DNA from: Mycobacterium bohemicum DSM 44277 | Lineage (GTDB): Bacteria; Actinomycetota; Actinomycetes; Mycobacteriales; Mycobacteriaceae | Direction: 5' to 3' | NCBI RefSeq assembly: GCF_001053185.1 | Contig: NZ_CSTD01000003.1 | Span: forward strand, 297,976-361,975 | Length of the DNA: 64,000 bases | Part shown: in pieces, positions 18,271-27,530 of the stretch | Numbering within the stretch: position 1 is the stretch's first letter | Layout of the letters: each line of letters opens with the position of its first letter | Notes under the pieces: model-generated | Seen by the model: the letters and a program-made list of their open reading frames with translations, nothing else | Database searches by the model: none | Told to the model about the DNA's origin: nothing | Position numbers and translations under genes: made by a program

Positions 18271-20631
18271 ATGGCGGCGGAGTCGCAAGAATTCAATGGC
18301 AAGATCGAACTCGACATTCGGGATTCCGAGCCGGACTGGGGGCCGTACGCCGCGCCGGCGGCGCCCAAGGACGCTCCCAATGTCCTGTATCTGGTCTGGG
18401 ACGACACCGGCATCGCCACCTGGGACTGCTTCGGCGGGCTGGTCGAGATGCCCACCATGGGCCGCATCGCCGAGCGCGGGGTGCGGCTGTCGCAGTTTCA
18501 CACCACCGCCCTGTGCTCCCCGACCAGGGCCTCGTTGCTGACCGGTCGCAACGCCACCACCGTGGGGATGGCCACCATCGAAGAGTTCACCGAGGGCTTC
18601 CCGAACGCCAACGGGCGCATCCCGGCGGACACCGCCTTGCTCTCCGAGGTGCTGGTCGAGCGGGGTTACAACGCCTATTGCGTCGGCAAGTGGCACCTGA
18701 CGCCGATCGAGGAATCCAATCTGGCCGCGACGAAGCGGCACTGGCCCACGTCGCGCGGCTTCGAACGGTTCTACGGGTTCATGGGCGGCGAGACGGACCA
18801 GTGGTACCCGGACCTGGTGTACGACAACCACCCGGTGAACCCCCCGGGCACACCCGAGGACGGCTACCACCTGTCGAAGGACATCGCCGACAAGACAATC
18901 GAATTCATCCGCGACGCCAAGATGATCGCGCCGGACAAGCCGTGGTTCAGCTACGTGTGCCCGGGCGCCGGGCACGCACCCCATCACGTCTTCAAGGAGT
19001 GGGCGGACAAGTACGCCGGCCGGTTCGACATGGGCTACGAGCGCTACCGGGAGATCGTGCTGGAGAGGCAGAAGTCGCTGGGGATCGTTCCGCCGGACAC
19101 CGAACTGTCGCCCGTCAACCCGTATCTCGACGTCAAGGGGCCCGGCGGTGAACCCTGGCCGATGCAGGACACCGTGCGGCCCTGGGATTCCCTCAACGAC
19201 GACGAGAAGAAACTGTTCAGCCGGATGGCCGAGGTGTTCGCCGGGTTCCTGAGCTACACCGACGCCCAGATCGGCCGGATCCTGGACTACCTCGAAGATT
19301 CCGGCCAGCTGGACAACACCATCATCGTGGTGATCTCCGACAACGGCGCCAGCGGCGAGGGCGGGCCGAACGGGTCGGTGAACGAAGGCAAGTTCTTCAA
19401 CGGCTACATCGACACCGTCGAGGAGAGCATGAAGCTCTTCGATCAGCTCGGTGGGCCGCAGACCTACAACCACTACCCGATCGGCTGGGCGATGGCCTTC
19501 AACACGCCCTACAAGCTGTACAAGCGCTACGCCTCACACGAGGGGGGCATCGCCGACACCGCAATCATCTCCTGGCCGAACGGCATTGCCGCGCACGGCG
19601 AGGTGCGCGACAACTACGTCAACGTCTGCGACATCACTCCCACCGTGTACGACCTGATGGGTGTCACGCCGCCCGGCACCGTGAAGGGCATCCCGCAAAA
19701 GCCCTTAGACGGCGTGAGTTTCAAAGCGGCGCTTGAGGATCCGGGGGCAGACACCGGTAAGCAGACCCAGTTCTACTCCATGCTGGGCACCCGCGGCATC
19801 TGGCATCGGGGGTGGTTCGCCAACACCGTGCACGCCGCGTCGCCCGCCGGCTGGTCGCATTTCGACGCCGATCGCTGGGAGCTGTTCCACATCGAGGCCG
19901 ACCGCAGCCAGTGCCGCGACCTGGCCGGTGAACACCCGGACAAGCTCGAGGAGCTCAAGGCGCTGTGGTTCGCCGAGGCCGACAAGTACAACGGCCTGCC
20001 GCTCGGGGATCTCAACATCATCGAAACCATGACCCGGTCGCGGCCGTACCTGGTCGGCGAGCGCGACACCTACACGTACTATCCCGGCTGCTCTGACGTC
20101 GGTCTGGGCGCCGCCGCCGAAATTCGCGGCCGCTCCTTCGCGGTGCTGGCGGAGGTGGCCGTGGACACCACCGGGGCCGAAGGCGTGCTGTTCAAGCAGG
20201 GCGGGGCCCATGGCGGGCACGTGCTGTTCCTCCAGGACGGGCGGCTGCACTACGCCTACAACTTCCTCGGTGAGCGCGAACAGCTCATCACGTCTTCCGT
20301 CCCCGTGCCGTTGGGCGCGCACGTGTTCGGCGTCAGCTATGCGCGCACCGGCACCGTGCAGAACAGCCACACGCCCGTCGGCGAAGCCACGCTATTCATC
20401 GATGGGACCGCGGTTGGCTCGTTCGCGGACATGGTCACTCATCCCGGCACGTTCGGGCTCGCCGGCGCGGGCATCACCGTCGGGCGCAACGGCGGATCGG
20501 GGGTGTCACGGCGCTTCAAGGCACCGTTCGTTTTCACCGGCGGCACCATCGCCCTGGTCACCGTCGACCTGTCGGGCAAGCCATACGAGGACCTGGAAAA
20601 GGACTTTGCCCTTGCCTTTTCGCGCGACTGA
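18271..20631 (+). CDS. atsA: Arylsulfatase family protein AtsA
   Basis: A 786-residue sulfatase, close in length and position to M. tuberculosis Rv0711 after rpsQ. The formylglycine motif CSPTRASLLTGR starts at Cys82. Cys82 is the residue oxidised to the catalytic aldehyde hydrate that attacks sulfate esters. The metal site is in VWDDTG (residues about 42-47), with further ligands in SDNGASGEGG. No signal peptide is seen, so a cytoplasmic site is likely. ATG at 18271 is preferred; the in-frame upstream start at 18211 lies inside the terminator hairpin. The activating enzyme FGE is encoded nearby at 24192. Confidence 0.93.
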   Translation: MAAESQEFNGKIELDIRDSEPDWGPYAAPAAPKDAPNVLYLVWDDTGIATWDCFGGLVEMPTMGRIAERGVRLSQFHTTALCSPTRASLLTGRNATTVGMATIEEFTEGFPNANGRIPADTALLSEVLVERGYNAYCVGKWHLTPIEESNLAATKRHWPTSRGFERFYGFMGGETDQWYPDLVYDNHPVNPPGTPEDGYHLSKDIADKTIEFIRDAKMIAPDKPWFSYVCPGAGHAPHHVFKEWADKYAGRFDMGYERYREIVLERQKSLGIVPPDTELSPVNPYLDVKGPGGEPWPMQDTVRPWDSLNDDEKKLFSRMAEVFAGFLSYTDAQIGRILDYLEDSGQLDNTIIVVISDNGASGEGGPNGSVNEGKFFNGYIDTVEESMKLFDQLGGPQTYNHYPIGWAMAFNTPYKLYKRYASHEGGIADTAIISWPNGIAAHGEVRDNYVNVCDITPTVYDLMGVTPPGTVKGIPQKPLDGVSFKAALEDPGADTGKQTQFYSMLGTRGIWHRGWFANTVHAASPAGWSHFDADRWELFHIEADRSQCRDLAGEHPDKLEELKALWFAEADKYNGLPLGDLNIIETMTRSRPYLVGERDTYTYYPGCSDVGLGAAAEIRGRSFAVLAEVAVDTTGAEGVLFKQGGAHGGHVLFLQDGRLHYAYNFLGEREQLITSSVPVPLGAHVFGVSYARTGTVQNSHTPVGEATLFIDGTAVGSFADMVTHPGTFGLAGAGITVGRNGGSGVSRRFKAPFVFTGGTIALVTVDLSGKPYEDLEKDFALAFSRD

Positions 20632-20734
20632 GCTCGCTGGTGTCCTCCGCCCGGGGCGACGGGGCAAGGCTCTCGGCGCGACGGCGTGCAAGCGGCCGGG
20701 TGAAGAAATCGTCGCTTTGACGGCCCGCCGGTTG

Positions 20735-20740
20735 TAGCAT
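20735..20740 (+). promoter_or_regulatory. Candidate -10 box upstream of first DUF4436 gene
   Basis: TAGCAT followed by CT lies 19 bases before the ATG at 20760. The same TAGCATCT or TACGATCT block precedes the other two DUF4436 genes (25194 and 23173), which suggests a shared promoter type. No clear -35 is seen. Confidence 0.45.
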
Positions 20741-20759
20741 CTGGCAGCGTGATGACTCA

Positions 20760-21707
20760 ATGACCGCCGGACCGTCGGCCCCGCCCGCCCCGCCTCCCGC
20801 GCAGCCCGCGCCGTCCGCGCCGCGAGGACGACAACTGGCGATCGCATTCGGCGTCGTCGTCGCCATCATCGTCATCTACGTCCTGTCGCTGATCGCAGTG
20901 CACCTGCTGGCCAAGTCCGCTCCCCCCTTGCCCGCCGTGGACTTCAGCAAGCTCGAGGCCGAGGACAGCGTGGTGCAGGTTCACCTCGAGAAACTTGACA
21001 CCGTCGCCAACCGCTTGACGGTGAATGTGCTTGTTTACCCGAAAGATTCGCTGTACGACAAGAACTTCGGGGTGCTGACCACGGACGCCGCCGTGCGGCT
21101 GTACCCCGACAACGACCTGGGCGACCTGCAGTACCCGGTGGGGAAGGCGCCTGGGCAGGTGAGCACCTCCATCGTCGCGCACGGGGACCCGGGCAACTGG
21201 CCGTTCGACTCCTACAGCACCGAAACCATTGCGGCGGACGTGTTCACCGGGACCGGCACGAACCGCGAGAAGTCCCCCGCCCGCGTGGAGGTGACCGGCA
21301 AGCTGGACGGCTGGGACGCGACCGCCACCCGCGTCCACGACCCGGACGACGCCAATCCGGACCTGAAGGACAACGTCATCATCACCCTGCACCGGTCCAA
21401 GGGCCCGTTGATCTTCGACGTCGGGCTGTGTCTGATCCTGATCGCCCTGCCGATCTTGGCACTGTGGGTGGCCATTCCGATGGTATTGGGCAGGACATCA
21501 TTTCTGCCGCCGTTCGGGACGTGGTACGCCGGTATGTTGTTCGCGGTGGTTCCCCTGCGCAACTTCTTCCCCGGCTCTCCGCCGCCGGGCTCGTGGGTGG
21601 ACCAGGCGCTGGTGCTATGGGTGTTGATAGCGCTGGTTGTCGCGATGACGTTGTTCATCTATGCCTGGTGGCGCCAACGAGATCGAAAGACGCCCAAGAA
21701 AGCCTGA
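20760..21707 (+). CDS. DUF4436 membrane protein (paralogue 1 of 3)
   Basis: A 315-residue protein of the mycobacterial DUF4436 family (Rv0713-like), function unknown. It has a Pro-rich cytoplasmic N-terminus, one transmembrane helix at about residues 25-47, and an extracytoplasmic beta-rich domain with NRLTVNVLVYP and NDLGDLQYPVGKAPGQ. Three further helices follow from about residue 222 to the end. The block GSPPPGSWVDQALVLWVLIAL is shared by all three paralogues here. Its neighbours are a sulfatase, another two copies and FGE. A role with sulfatase substrates or the envelope is only a guess. Confidence 0.85.
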   Translation: MTAGPSAPPAPPPAQPAPSAPRGRQLAIAFGVVVAIIVIYVLSLIAVHLLAKSAPPLPAVDFSKLEAEDSVVQVHLEKLDTVANRLTVNVLVYPKDSLYDKNFGVLTTDAAVRLYPDNDLGDLQYPVGKAPGQVSTSIVAHGDPGNWPFDSYSTETIAADVFTGTGTNREKSPARVEVTGKLDGWDATATRVHDPDDANPDLKDNVIITLHRSKGPLIFDVGLCLILIALPILALWVAIPMVLGRTSFLPPFGTWYAGMLFAVVPLRNFFPGSPPPGSWVDQALVLWVLIALVVAMTLFIYAWWRQRDRKTPKKA

Positions 21708-21719
21708 TTTCGGGGTCGG

Positions 21720-21787
21720 GATCGCCACTAGGCCCGATGGTGGCGACCCGCCTCGCCCGGCTACGCCGCGCTCGCGATCGCCACTAG
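21720..21787. repeat. 12 bp direct repeat flanking an intergenic hairpin
   Basis: GATCGCCACTAG occurs at 21720-21731 and again at 21776-21787. The second copy includes the pstS stop codon on the minus strand. Between them GTGGCGA (21740-21746) can pair with TCGCCAC (21778-21784). The segment looks like a small mobile or terminator-type repeat between two convergent genes. Whether it is dispersed elsewhere in the genome cannot be seen here. Confidence 0.5.
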
Positions 21788-22908
21788 TCCGGAATCGGTG
21801 CGCCCACCGCGCCGATGGCGTCGACGGCGCCGGAGACCCTGGCCTGGAATTCGGGCGACAGCGGGATGTAGCCGTTGCGCGCGAGATCGATCTGGCCGGG
21901 CCCGATCGCCGCCTGCAGGAAAGCCTTGACCGCCTTGGCCTCCGCGCTGGGATACCGCGAGCAGACGATCTCGTAGGTGGCCATGACGATCGGGTAGACG
22001 TCGGGCTGAGCCGGGTTGTAGAACGACGAGATGTCGAGCACCAGGTTGTTGCCGTCGCCGACGATCTTGGCGCCGGCGATGGTCTTGCCGACCGTATCGT
22101 TGCCGATGCGCACGGGCCGCAGCGACCGGCGGCTCGCCGGGGTTTTGATCTCGGCGGCGTAGAGCCCTTGCTGCAGCGCGAACGACAATTCGTTGTAGCT
22201 GATCGCACCCTCGGTCGCCTTGACCGCCGCCGAGGTGCCCTTGTTGCCGACGGCGCCGGTGCCGACGCCACCGTTGAACGTCTTGCCCGTGCCCTTGGTC
22301 CAGGCGCCCCCGGAAGCGGCCTGCAGATAGGCCTGGAAGTTGTCGGTGGTGCCGGATGCGTCGCTGCGGTAGACGACGTGGATGTCCTCCGCGGGCATGG
22401 ATGCGTTCAGCGCGGTGAGCGCCGGGTCGTCCCACCGGGTGATGGTGCCGTTGAAGATCTTGGCGAGCGTGGGCCCATCGAGGACCAGGCTGTCGACGGC
22501 CTTGAGGTTGTAGGTGATGGCCAGCGGGCCGAACACCACGGGCAGGTTCCAGGCGTCGGCGCCGGCGCACCGCTGCTTGGCGGCCGCGGCTTGATCGCCG
22601 TCGAGGGGCACATCCGATCCGCCGAAATCGGTCTTGCCGGCGAGGAAGTCGGCGATCCCGGCGCCCGAGCCGTTCGCGGTGTAGCTGAGGGTCTGCCCGG
22701 AGCAGGCCTTGCTGTAGGCCTCGACGAACTTCGTCATCGCATTGACCTGGGCGGTCGAACCGCTGGCGACCAAAGTTTGCTTGCCGCCGCAGTCCACCTT
22801 CGCTCCGGCCGTGTACGGCAGGGTCGCATGGGCGTTGCTGCAGGCCGGCAGCGCCAATGCGCCGGCAGTCAGCAGTCGCATAGCGAGCGCTGATCGATTG
22901 GGCTTCAC
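21784..22908 (-). CDS. pstS: Phosphate ABC transporter substrate-binding lipoprotein PstS
   Basis: A 374-residue periplasmic phosphate receptor. A signal sequence ends in the lipobox LPAC (Cys at about residue 22). Phosphate-binding blocks are [22 protein letters not shown] and [15 protein letters not shown] at 22908 is chosen since AGGAG lies just upstream (22917-22921). No pstC, pstA or pstB is adjacent. It is inserted in reverse orientation between two DUF4436 genes, which is not the arrangement in M. tuberculosis. A PHO-box-like repeat lies about 115-130 bp upstream. Confidence 0.92.
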   Translation of the reverse strand: MKPNRSALAMRLLTAGALALPACSNAHATLPYTAGAKVDCGGKQTLVASGSTAQVNAMTKFVEAYSKACSGQTLSYTANGSGAGIADFLAGKTDFGGSDVPLDGDQAAAAKQRCAGADAWNLPVVFGPLAITYNLKAVDSLVLDGPTLAKIFNGTITRWDDPALTALNASMPAEDIHVVYRSDASGTTDNFQAYLQAASGGAWTKGTGKTFNGGVGTGAVGNKGTSAAVKATEGAISYNELSFALQQGLYAAEIKTPASRRSLRPVRIGNDTVGKTIAGAKIVGDGNNLVLDISSFYNPAQPDVYPIVMATYEIVCSRYPSAEAKAVKAFLQAAIGPGQIDLARNGYIPLSPEFQARVSGAVDAIGAVGAPIPD

Positions 22909-23021
22909 GATGGTCGTCTCCTGGGAAGCGGCGCCCGGCACCGGCGGCGGGCATTCGGGGATTCGCGACGCACCCCTACTTAGGCACATGTCGAGAATTA
23001 CCGCCCGGGGAACAGCAGGCA

Positions 23022-23039
23022 ATGAAACATCAGGTGAAC
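23022..23039 (-). promoter_or_regulatory. Candidate PHO box upstream of pstS
   Basis: On the minus strand GTTCACC (23039-23033), four bases, then GTTTCAT (23028-23022). The first half is a perfect match to the 7 bp unit of the actinobacterial PHO box (GTTCACC-N4-GTTCACC); the second half matches less well. It lies 115-130 bp upstream of the pstS start, within a 316 bp gene-free region (22909-23224) that has no other clear feature. Binding by a SenX3-RegX3-type response regulator is inference. Confidence 0.5.
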
Positions 23040-23172
23040 GTATCGGCGTGACCGGATCACGGCGGGCCGGCCCACCGATTTCGCTGCCGCGGGACGGTCG
23101 GCGGGCATTTCGGCGGAAAGTGCCTCATCCGCCCTTGGCTTCGCTGTCGTGGCGCGTGGGGGGTCAGTTCGC

Positions 23173-23178
23173 TACGAT
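23173..23178 (+). promoter_or_regulatory. Candidate -10 box upstream of second DUF4436 gene
   Basis: TACGAT followed by CT lies 46 bases before the ATG at 23225. It matches the TA(G/C)(C/G)ATCT block found before the other DUF4436 copies. Confidence 0.45.
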
Positions 23179-23224
23179 CTCCCCGCGAGGGCGCACCGAT
23201 CGATCCACCCGGAGGTAGCGACAG

Positions 23225-24172
23225 ATGACCCACCAAGCTCCGCCGGCACCGCCGCCCGAGACGCCCCAGACCCCCTCTTCCCCGACGTCCGCGCCCCCAG
23301 CGGCGCCGCGGGCGAAGTCCAAGCGGCGTTTGGTCATCGGCCTGGGCATCCTGCTCGCCGTCGTTGTCGTCTACGGCCTGTCACTGTTCGGTTTTCACCT
23401 GTTGGCCACGTCCGGGGGACCGCTCAAGGCGCCGGACCTGAACGCGACGAACGACACCGTCGTGCTGGTACGCCTGGAGAAGCTGGATACCGTCGCGAAC
23501 CGCCTGACGGTGAAAGTGCTTGTCATTCCAGAGGATTCGATGTTCGACAAGCGCCTCGACGTGCTGAAGACCGACACCGCGGTGCGCATGGACCCGCCCA
23601 ACGACCTCGGGGACCTGCAATACCCGGCCGGGAAGTCGCCGGCGCAGGTTGCCACCACCATCGAGTCGCACGGTGATCCCAACAACTGGCCGTTCGACTC
23701 GTACAGCACCGACACCCTCTCGGCCGACGTCCTCGTCGGACAGGGGGATGCACGCCAGTACGTGCCCGCGCGAGTCGAGGTCACCGGGGCATTGGAGGGC
23801 TGGGACGTGAGCGTCAAGCGCGTCGGCGAAGCCAGCCAGGAATCGGACCGCCCCGACAACGTGATCATCACCCTGCACCGGGCCAAGGGTCCGCTGATCT
23901 TCGATCTCGGGATCTGCCTGGTCCTCTTCGCCCTGCCCGCGCTGGCGTTTGCGGTGGCCATTCAGATCGCCTTGGGCAAGCGAAAATTCGTCCCGCCCTT
24001 CGTGACATGGTTCGCCGCGATGCTGTTCGCGGTCATCCCGATCCGTAACTTCCTGCCCGGCTCGCCGCCACCGGGCGCCTGGATCGACCAGGCCCTGGTC
24101 ATCTGGGTGCTCATCGCGCTGGTCGGGGCGATGGGCCTCTACATGGTCACGTGGTATCGGCAGTCGGAGTGA
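23225..24172 (+). CDS. DUF4436 membrane protein (paralogue 2 of 3)
   Basis: A 315-residue protein with the same plan as the copy at 20760. It has a Pro/Thr-rich N-terminus, a transmembrane helix at about 34-57, an extracytoplasmic domain with the shared blocks LEKLDTVANRLTVKV, NDLGDLQYPAGKSP and HGDPNNWPFDSYST, then three C-terminal helices. By eye it is closer to paralogue 1 than to paralogue 3. ATG at 23225 follows a GGAGGTAGCG ribosome binding site. It is separated from FGE by 19 bases and probably shares its transcript. Confidence 0.85.
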   Translation: MTHQAPPAPPPETPQTPSSPTSAPPAAPRAKSKRRLVIGLGILLAVVVVYGLSLFGFHLLATSGGPLKAPDLNATNDTVVLVRLEKLDTVANRLTVKVLVIPEDSMFDKRLDVLKTDTAVRMDPPNDLGDLQYPAGKSPAQVATTIESHGDPNNWPFDSYSTDTLSADVLVGQGDARQYVPARVEVTGALEGWDVSVKRVGEASQESDRPDNVIITLHRAKGPLIFDLGICLVLFALPALAFAVAIQIALGKRKFVPPFVTWFAAMLFAVIPIRNFLPGSPPPGAWIDQALVIWVLIALVGAMGLYMVTWYRQSE

Positions 24173-24191
24173 CCGCTCGTACCCTGGTGGG

Positions 24192-25082
24192 GTGCTCACC
24201 GAGCTAGTCGACCTCCCGGGCGGAACATTCCGCATGGGCTCGACCAGCTTCTATCCGGAAGAGGCCCCGATCCACACCGTGACCGTCGGGCCCTTCGCGG
24301 TCGAGCGGCACCCGGTGACCAACGCGCAGTTCGCCGAATTCGTCGCCGCCACAGGGTATGTGACCGTCGCCGAGCAGGGCATCGACCCCGCGCTGTACCC
24401 GGGTGCGGACCCCGCGGATCTGGTTCCCGGCGCCATGGTCTTCCGCCCGACGTCCGGGCCGGTGGACCTGCGCGACTGGCGCCGGTGGTGGGACTGGGTG
24501 CCGGGCGCGAGCTGGCGGCACCCCTTCGGGCCGGAGAGCGACGTCGCCGACCGCGGCGACCATCCCGTGGTGCAGGTCGCCTACCCCGACGCGGCGGCCT
24601 ACGCGCGCTGGGCCGGGCGGCGGCTGCCCACCGAGGCCGAGTGGGAATACGCGGCCCGCGCGGGAAGCACGACGACCTACGCGTGGGGCGACGAGGCGAA
24701 TCCCGGTGGCCGGCTGATGGCCAACACCTGGCAGGGCCTCTTCCCGTACCGCAACGACGGGGCGCTCGGCTGGGTCGGAACGTCGCCCGTCGGGACCTTC
24801 CCGCCCAACGGGTTTGGTCTGCTCGACATGATCGGCAACGTCTGGGAGTGGACGGTCACCGAGTTTTTCGCGCATCACCGGCTCGCGACGCCGCCGAAGT
24901 CGTGCTGCACGCCGACGGGCCCGGCCGATCCGGCCGTCAACCAAGCGCTGAAGGGCGGCTCGCACTTGTGCGCACCGGAGTACTGCCACCGCTACCGTCC
25001 GGCGGCGCGCTCGCCCCAGTCGCAGGATTCCGCGACCACCCACATCGGTTTTCGGTGCGTCGCGGGACCGGTTTCGGCCTAG
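24192..25082 (+). CDS. Formylglycine-generating enzyme (sulfatase activator)
   Basis: A 296-residue FGE-sulfatase (SUMF1-like) protein, Rv0712-like. It oxidises the Cys of C-x-P-x-R in sulfatases to formylglycine, using O2 and a Cu(I) bound by two cysteines. Those cysteines are seen as C260 and C265 in GGSHLCAPEYCHRYRP. Other family blocks are GTFRMGS, HPVTNAQFAEFV, RLPTEAEWEYAAR and GNVWEWT. The GTG start at 24192 follows DUF4436 copy 2 closely. Likely substrates are AtsA (CSPTR at 18514-18528) and, if complete elsewhere, the AtsB-type protein at 52413. Confidence 0.93.
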   Translation: MLTELVDLPGGTFRMGSTSFYPEEAPIHTVTVGPFAVERHPVTNAQFAEFVAATGYVTVAEQGIDPALYPGADPADLVPGAMVFRPTSGPVDLRDWRRWWDWVPGASWRHPFGPESDVADRGDHPVVQVAYPDAAAYARWAGRRLPTEAEWEYAARAGSTTTYAWGDEANPGGRLMANTWQGLFPYRNDGALGWVGTSPVGTFPPNGFGLLDMIGNVWEWTVTEFFAHHRLATPPKSCCTPTGPADPAVNQALKGGSHLCAPEYCHRYRPAARSPQSQDSATTHIGFRCVAGPVSA

Positions 25083-25193
25083 GTGTCCCCGCACGCACCG
25101 CCGCGGATGAACGGCCGGTGGCCGACGGGTGACGGGTGACCATATCCACGCGTTGCCGGGGATTTTCGCTGCGCGAGCGGCATCACGGTTAGC

Positions 25194-25199
25194 TAGCAT
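25194..25199 (+). promoter_or_regulatory. Candidate -10 box upstream of third DUF4436 gene
   Basis: TAGCAT followed by CT, the third copy of this motif in front of a DUF4436 gene. It is 28 bases before an in-frame ATG at 25228 and 100 bases before the preferred GTG at 25300. Confidence 0.4.
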
Positions 25200-25299
25200 C
25201 TCAACACGTGTCGCCCCGACGAGCCCGATGGCGCCGGCCGGACGCGGTCCGGTGCCGGCAGGCGATCGAGTGCCACGCGACCGCGTGGGGCGGCGACCG

Positions 25300-26253
25300 G
25301 TGACCGCCGAGGTCGGATCGGCTCCGTCGCCGCCGCTGGCCGCGGAAGAGCCGACATCGCCGCCGAGATTGAAGCCGCCAAAGCTGCGCCGCTCGCAAAT
25401 CGAAATCGGCGTGGCCATTCTGCTGAGCGTCATCATCACCTACGCGCTGTCGCTGCTGGGCATCCACATGCTGCAGAGCGAAGGAACTCCGCTTCCGCCG
25501 CTGAACCTGAGCCAGGGCGGGGGGAATGCGACCATCGTGCAGTTGCGGGTCGAGGAGCTGAAGACCGTCGCCAATCGCCTCACGGTGAACGTGCTGGTTT
25601 ATCCCGGGATCGAGCAGTACGACAACCGTTTCGACGTTCTGGGCAACGACGTCGCGGTGCGCCTGTACCCGACGAACGACCTGGGCGACCTGCAATATCC
25701 GAAAGGGCGGGCGCCGGCCCAACTCAGCACCACCATCGAGGCGCACGGCGATCCCCGCAACTGGCCGTTCGACAAGTACAAGACCGAGCCACTCGCGGCC
25801 GATGCGTTCGTGGGGTCCGCAGACAACCGAAAGAAGTTGCCCGCCATCGTCCAGGTAACCGGATCGCTGGATGGTTGGCAGCTCAAGGTGGACCATGTCA
25901 CCAGCGCGCTCCCGACCTCCCGGTCCGCCGACACCGGCGACGTGGTCATCACCCTTGAGCGCGCCGAGGGCCCACTGGTCTTCGACCTGGTGATCTGCCT
26001 CGTTCTGGTGGCTTTGCCCACGCTAGCCCTGTTGGTCGCCGTTCCCATGGCGATGGGACGGCGAAAGTTCGTGCCGCCGTTCGGAACCTGGTACGCCGCA
26101 ATGCTCTTCGCGGTGGTCCCGCTGCGCAACATCCTTCCGGGTGCGCCGCCGCCGGGATCCTGGATCGACCAGGCCGTCGTGCAGTGGGTGCTGATCGCGC
26201 TCGTGACGGCGATGAGCCTGTACATCTTCGCCTGGGTCCGGCAGGGGGACTGA
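25300..26253 (+). CDS. DUF4436 membrane protein (paralogue 3 of 3)
   Basis: About 317 residues if begun at GTG 25300, which matches the 315-residue length of the other two copies. ATG 25228 would give 342 residues, and the frame is open back to 25129, but the added part is Arg-rich with weaker third-position GC bias. It has a transmembrane helix followed by LLGIHMLQSEG, an extracytoplasmic domain with NRLTVNVLVYPG and NDLGDLQYPKGRAP, and three C-terminal helices containing GAPPPGSWIDQAVVQWVLIAL. It directly precedes the interrupted 13E12 gene. Confidence 0.78.
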   Translation: MTAEVGSAPSPPLAAEEPTSPPRLKPPKLRRSQIEIGVAILLSVIITYALSLLGIHMLQSEGTPLPPLNLSQGGGNATIVQLRVEELKTVANRLTVNVLVYPGIEQYDNRFDVLGNDVAVRLYPTNDLGDLQYPKGRAPAQLSTTIEAHGDPRNWPFDKYKTEPLAADAFVGSADNRKKLPAIVQVTGSLDGWQLKVDHVTSALPTSRSADTGDVVITLERAEGPLVFDLVICLVLVALPTLALLVAVPMAMGRRKFVPPFGTWYAAMLFAVVPLRNILPGAPPPGSWIDQAVVQWVLIALVTAMSLYIFAWVRQGD

Positions 26254-26262
26254 ACGGCCAGC

Positions 26263-27489
26263 GTGGATCCGGTGTTCGCTGCCGAACCGGACATGACGTT
26301 GGTGTTGGTGCGTGGGGACTTGTCGTACCTGGGTGGCATGATCGCACGCATGTTCGATGATGTTCGGGCGCGGTTCGATGAGCTGATCGAGCGGTGCTAT
26401 CCGTCGAGGACGGCGGAGTCGGCGGCGTTGGTGGGGCGTATCGGGGTGGCGGCGCGGGTGGAGAATCGGGCGGCGGCTGCGCAGTTGGTGGTGATGGGGG
26501 AGTTGTTCGCCTATCGGTTGTCGCGGTGTGCCGAGACCGAGGACTGGGCGATCGACACGATGGAGGCGGTGGCGGCCGAGGTGGCCGCCGAGCTGCGGAT
26601 CTCCCAGGCGTTGGCGGCCTCGCGGCTGCGGTATGCCCGGGCGCTGCGGGAGCGGCTGCCCAAGGTGGGGGCGGTGTTTTGCGCCGGGGACATCGATTTT
26701 CGGTTGTTCGCCACGATCGTGTATCGCACGGATTTGATCGAGGATCCCGAGGTGTTGGCGGCAGTCGATGCACGGTTGGCGGCGAATGTGGGGCGGTGGC
26801 CGTCGATGACGCGCCATCGGTTGGCCGGGCAGGTCGACAAGGTGGTGGCCATGCTCGATGCCGATGCGGTGCGCCGGCGGCAGCGGTTGCGCAGCGACCG
26901 GGAGGTGGCCCTCGATGATGTGGTGGGCGGGACCTCGCTGATCCGCGGCAGCCTGTTGACCCCCGACGCCCACGCCCTGGACCGGCGGCTGGACGCGCTG
27001 GCCGCCACGGTGTGTGCGCATGACCCGCGCACCCGCGCCCAACGCCGCGCGGATGCCCTGGGGGCGCTGGCGGCCGGGGCTGATCGGCTCGGTTGCCGCT
27101 GCGGGCGTCCCGATTGCAGTGCGGGTGCCCGTAGACCGGCCTCACCGGTGGTGATTCATGTGATCGCCGAGCAGGCCACGATCGAGGGCAGCGGCACCGC
27201 GCCGGGCTCGTTCGTCGGTGCCGACGGCCTGATCACCGCCGACCTGCTCACCGAGCTGGCCGGCTCGGCCAGGCGGGTGCCGCTGGTGCATCCCGGTGAT
27301 GCCCTGCCCGAGCCGCGCTATACCCCGTCAAAGGCGTTGGCCGAGTTCGTGCGGTGCCGGGATCTGACGTGTCGCTGGCCCGGCTGTGACGTGCCCGCCC
27401 ATGCTTGCGAGATCGACCACACGATCCCCTACGCCCGCGGTGGGCCCACCCATGCGGGCAACCTCAAGTGCTACTGCTCCACACATTAG
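26263..27489 (+). pseudogene. 13E12-repeat (DUF222/HNH) protein, 5' part, interrupted by element
   Basis: The N-terminal part of a REP13E12-family protein: a DUF222 helical domain, then the beginning of an HNH nuclease motif (CRWPGCDVPAHACEIDHTIPYARGGPTHAGNLKC). The frame meets TAG three bases after the attL core, just where the final CxxHH of the nuclease should be. The missing 3' part is at 40005-40367 beyond the element. The true start is uncertain: GTG 26263 or ATG 26350 (MFDDVRARFDELIERC), which many family members resemble. Many mycobacteria carry several copies, and phiRv1 of M. tuberculosis also targets this family. Confidence 0.88.
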
Positions 27490-27507
27490 CTGCTGGCTAG
27501 ATAACCC
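27483..27507 (+). other. attL: core ACAT plus P' arm
   Basis: Bacterial sequence up to the core ACAT (27483-27486) is followed by TAGCTG and the P' arm CTGGCTAGATAACCC (27493-27507). The arm is the exact reverse complement of the P arm in attR. The rebuilt attP is symmetric about the core, as expected for large serine integrases. TAA-CA-TTA at the centre points to CA as the crossover dinucleotide. Confidence 0.85.
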
Positions 27508-27516
27508 TCAATACCC

Positions 27517-27522
27517 TACGAT
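27517..27522 (+). promoter_or_regulatory. -10 box of a probable leaderless integrase promoter
   Basis: TACGAT is eight bases upstream of the integrase GTG at 27531, and no Shine-Dalgarno sequence is present. Transcription would start at or next to the GTG, giving a leaderless message, which mycobacteria translate well. The -35 region would fall on the attP P' arm (27493-27507), so integrase bound there could repress itself. Confidence 0.6.
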
Positions 27523-27530
27523 AAGTTTTT

